This document shows, one piece after another, positions 62,041 through 64,000 of a stretch of DNA of 64,000 bases. The position numbers and the translations under genes were made by a program. The DNA comes from Dyadobacter sp. GTDB taxonomy: Bacteria; Bacteroidota; Bacteroidia; Cytophagales; Spirosomataceae. The notes beneath the pieces are model-generated. The model was not told the origin of the DNA. It was given only the letters and a program-made list of their open reading frames with translations, and searched no databases. Location of the stretch: contig NZ_JAGIAS010000001.1 of the NCBI RefSeq assembly GCF_017744695.1, positions 1,765,013-1,829,012 on the forward strand, given 5' to 3'. Every line of letters starts with the position of its first letter. Positions within the stretch are counted from its first letter, which is position 1.

Positions 62041-64000
62041 TTACTTCTTGATCAGCTTCTGGAACTCGTTCAGTTTCAGCAATGCTTCGATGGGTGATAG
62101 TGTGTTGACATCCACGAGCAGCAATTTTTCTTTCAATTCGTCCAGCTTCGGGTCCGCCGGTTCAAAAATGCTGAGCTGGAAATTGTTTTTAGGAATATCC
62201 TTCACCCGCTTCTTGTGCTCGTGCGCCACGTGGTCTTTTTCCAGGTGTTGCATGATCTCACTCGCGCGCAGGACAATCGGTTGCGGCATACCGGCGATCT
62301 GCGCCACATGGATACCGAAACTATGCGCACTGCCGCCCGGTTTGAGTTTCCGCAGGAAAACCACTTTGTTGTCCACTTCCTTTACGGCTACATTGAAGTT
62401 TTTGATGCGCGGGAAATCCTCCGCAAGCTGGTTCAATTCGTGGTAGTGGGTGGCAAAAAGCGTTTTGGGCCGGCAATCTGACTGGCTATGGAGGTATTCT
62501 GTAATCGCCCAGGCAATGGAAACACCGTCGTAAGTGCTCGTTCCGCGACCAATCTCATCCATCAGTACCAGGCTTTTGCTGCTCAGGTTATTCAGGATGC
62601 TGGCCGTTTCGGTCATTTCGACCATGAAAGTACTTTCCCCTTTACTGAGGTTATCGCTCGCCCCTACCCGGGTGAAAACCTTGTCGACCAGACCAATCGT
62701 AGCCGATTTGGCCGGGACAAAACTACCCATTTGGGCCATCAGCACGATCAATGCCGTTTGCCGGAGCAACGCCGACTTACCGGCCATGTTGGGACCGGTA
62801 ATGATGATGATCTGCTGGCTGGCGTCGTCAAGGTAAACATCGTTGGGCACATAGCTCTCGCCCACCGGCAATTGCTGCTCGATTACCGGGTGGCGTCCTT
62901 CCTTGATATCCAGCTCGTTGCCCTCACTGATGACCGGTTGCACGTATTTGTTCTTCCGGGCAGCCAATGCAAACGAACTCAGTACATCCAGCGCCGATAT
63001 TACCAGCGCATTCTGCTGAATGGCCGCCACATACTCCGAAGCCGTTTGAACGATTTCACTGAATATTTTGAATTCGATGGCCGAAATGCGATCCTCCGCA
63101 TTCATGATCTTCTCTTCGTACTCTTTGAGCTCAGGCGTAATATACCGTTCCGCATTCACGAGGGTCTGTTTCCGGATCCAGTCGGAAGGTACCTTGCTCT
63201 GATGCGCGTGGGTCACTTCTAGATAGTAGCCAAATACCTTGTTATAGGCAATTTTTAACGAACCAATACCGGTGCGTTCGATCTCCCGGTTCTGGAGTTT
63301 GATCAGGTAATCCTTGCCTTCGTAAGAAATGGCGTGCAATTCATCCAGTTCGCTGTCTACACCGCTCCGGATCATCCGGCCCTGGTTGGACAATACCGGC
63401 GCGTCATCGCGAAGCTCGCGTTCGATTTTCTCGACCAATGCGTCGCAGGTATCGAGCTGGGAAGCAAATTTATTCAGCATACCGCCCGTCAGCAATTCTT
63501 TTACGGGGGTAATCTGTTTCAGTGATTTTTTTAGCTGAACCAACTCCCGCGGATTAATACGCCGCACCGCCACTTTGGAAATCAGTCGTTCCAGGTCGCC
63601 GATCTGTTTGAAGTATCCAACCAGCGACTCATGGAGCTCCTCATGTGCCAGGAGGTGCGCAACCGCGGCCAAACGTTCCTCAACCGGCGCTTTGTCTTTC
63701 AACGGCAATACCATCCATTTCCGCAACTGCCTCGCGCCCATCGGCGTAACCGTGTGATCGAGGATGTCGATCAGTGGTACACCACCTTCTTGTTGAGGAT
63801 ACACGAGTTCCAGGTTACGGACGGTGAAACGGTCGAGCCACACATATTTCTCCTCTTCCAACCGGGTAATGCGGCTGATATGCGCGACCTCCTTGTGCTC
63901 GGTTTCGCGCAGGTAATGCAAAATCACCCCCGCCGCAATAATGCCCAGCGGGAGCGACTCAATGCCGTAGCCCTTTAAAGTTGTAGTCTGAAAATGGCCT
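62041..64000 (-). CDS. mutS: DNA mismatch repair protein MutS (5' end outside window)
   Basis: The frame continues to the right edge, so only the C-terminal 652 or so residues are visible; the first (mismatch-binding) domain and part of the connector lie outside. A complete lever/clamp region is followed by the ATPase domain with Walker A G-P-N-M-A-G-K-S, the S-T-F-M-V-E-M-T-E motif, Walker B L-V-L-M-D-E-I-G-R-G-T-S-T-Y-D-G and the C-terminal helices. MutS recognises mismatches and recruits MutL. GTG at 63927 is inside the gene, not its start. Confidence 0.96.
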   Translation of the reverse strand, partial: GHFQTTTLKGYGIESLPLGIIAAGVILHYLRETEHKEVAHISRITRLEEEKYVWLDRFTVRNLELVYPQQEGGVPLIDILDHTVTPMGARQLRKWMVLPLKDKAPVEERLAAVAHLLAHEELHESLVGYFKQIGDLERLISKVAVRRINPRELVQLKKSLKQITPVKELLTGGMLNKFASQLDTCDALVEKIERELRDDAPVLSNQGRMIRSGVDSELDELHAISYEGKDYLIKLQNREIERTGIGSLKIAYNKVFGYYLEVTHAHQSKVPSDWIRKQTLVNAERYITPELKEYEEKIMNAEDRISAIEFKIFSEIVQTASEYVAAIQQNALVISALDVLSSFALAARKNKYVQPVISEGNELDIKEGRHPVIEQQLPVGESYVPNDVYLDDASQQIIIITGPNMAGKSALLRQTALIVLMAQMGSFVPAKSATIGLVDKVFTRVGASDNLSKGESTFMVEMTETASILNNLSSKSLVLMDEIGRGTSTYDGVSIAWAITEYLHSQSDCRPKTLFATHYHELNQLAEDFPRIKNFNVAVKEVDNKVVFLRKLKPGGSAHSFGIHVAQIAGMPQPIVLRASEIMQHLEKDHVAHEHKKRVKDIPKNNFQLSIFEPADPKLDELKEKLLLVDVNTLSPIEALLKLNEFQKLIKK

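Noticed and set aside
1-64000. Search for CRISPR arrays, IS elements, integrases, tRNA and rRNA genes
   Set aside because: No regularly spaced repeats, transposase or integrase motifs, cloverleaf sequences or rRNA-like stretches were recognised by eye. A tRNA or repeat finder would be needed to exclude them fully.

Overview
The window looks like a stretch of chromosome from a Bacteroidota bacterium of the order Cytophagales, and the gene content is most like Dyadobacter or another Spirosomaceae member (genus level is inference). The evidence is a type IX secretion (T9SS) outer-membrane protein (PorQ-like), a secreted protein with a T9SS C-terminal sorting domain, Bacteroidota-type ECF sigma/anti-sigma pairs, a DUF4230 protein, a split transketolase, HEAT/DUF1080 sugar proteins, few recognisable Shine-Dalgarno sequences, and occasional TAnnTTTG-type promoter boxes. 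No rRNA, tRNA, insertion sequence, prophage or CRISPR array was recognised. Genes are densely packed on both strands, and strong intrinsic terminators lie between many convergent pairs.

Layout. 1-8.5 kb: tail of an unknown gene, a collagen-like lipoprotein, DUF4230, miaA, a rhodanese, a T9SS-sorted protein, a PASTA protein, riboflavin synthase, bifunctional hisB and a 36-residue membrane protein. 8.1-10.9 kb: an inorganic-carbon group (small membrane protein, beta-carbonic anhydrase, SulP transporter). 10.9-12.5 kb: ECF sigma, membrane anti-sigma-like protein and Spy/CpxP-like protein. 12.5-18 kb: a repeat-rich spacer, then (minus strand) FAH-family hydrolase, M23 peptidase, peroxiredoxin and both transketolase halves. 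18-22.5 kb: NlpC/P60 lipoprotein, a translationally coupled pair of unusual membrane proteins with histidine motifs, and a HAD phosphatase. 22.7-26.6 kb: degenerate sigma/anti-sigma pair, Dps, a coiled-coil protein, ispF and a lipoprotein amidohydrolase. 26.5-34.1 kb: TPR proteins, two M16 peptidases, a glycosyltransferase and an SDR enzyme. 34.2-38.3 kb: metG, a short unknown protein, an Hsp20-like protein and a SelW-like protein. 38.3-41 kb: an unknown protein, a 7TM-like protein, a histidine kinase and a NarL-type regulator. 41-51.9 kb: two DJ-1/PfpI proteins, rfbC, pyrF, lysA, a YCII protein, clpB, a ModF-like ABC ATPase, a DHFR-like reductase and PorQ. 51.9-58.5 kb: acyl-CoA carboxylase beta subunit, a Tat-exported Gfo/Idh/MocA oxidoreductase and a 1145-residue HEAT plus double DUF1080 protein. 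58.5-59.6 kb: Xre/RES toxin-antitoxin pair. 59.7-64 kb: an RRM protein, DUF486, a NupG-type transporter and most of mutS, cut by the right edge.

Most of the window is core metabolism and housekeeping. The least explained parts are the 18965-21831 pair (a membrane protein with a duplicated D-x-W-H...SPPH motif, coupled to an exported protein predicted to start with histidine after signal cleavage, suggesting but not proving copper handling), the split-sensor signalling locus at 38325-40969, the duplicated palindrome element at 12689-12840, and the HEAT/DUF1080/oxidoreductase pair for periplasmic sugar chemistry.
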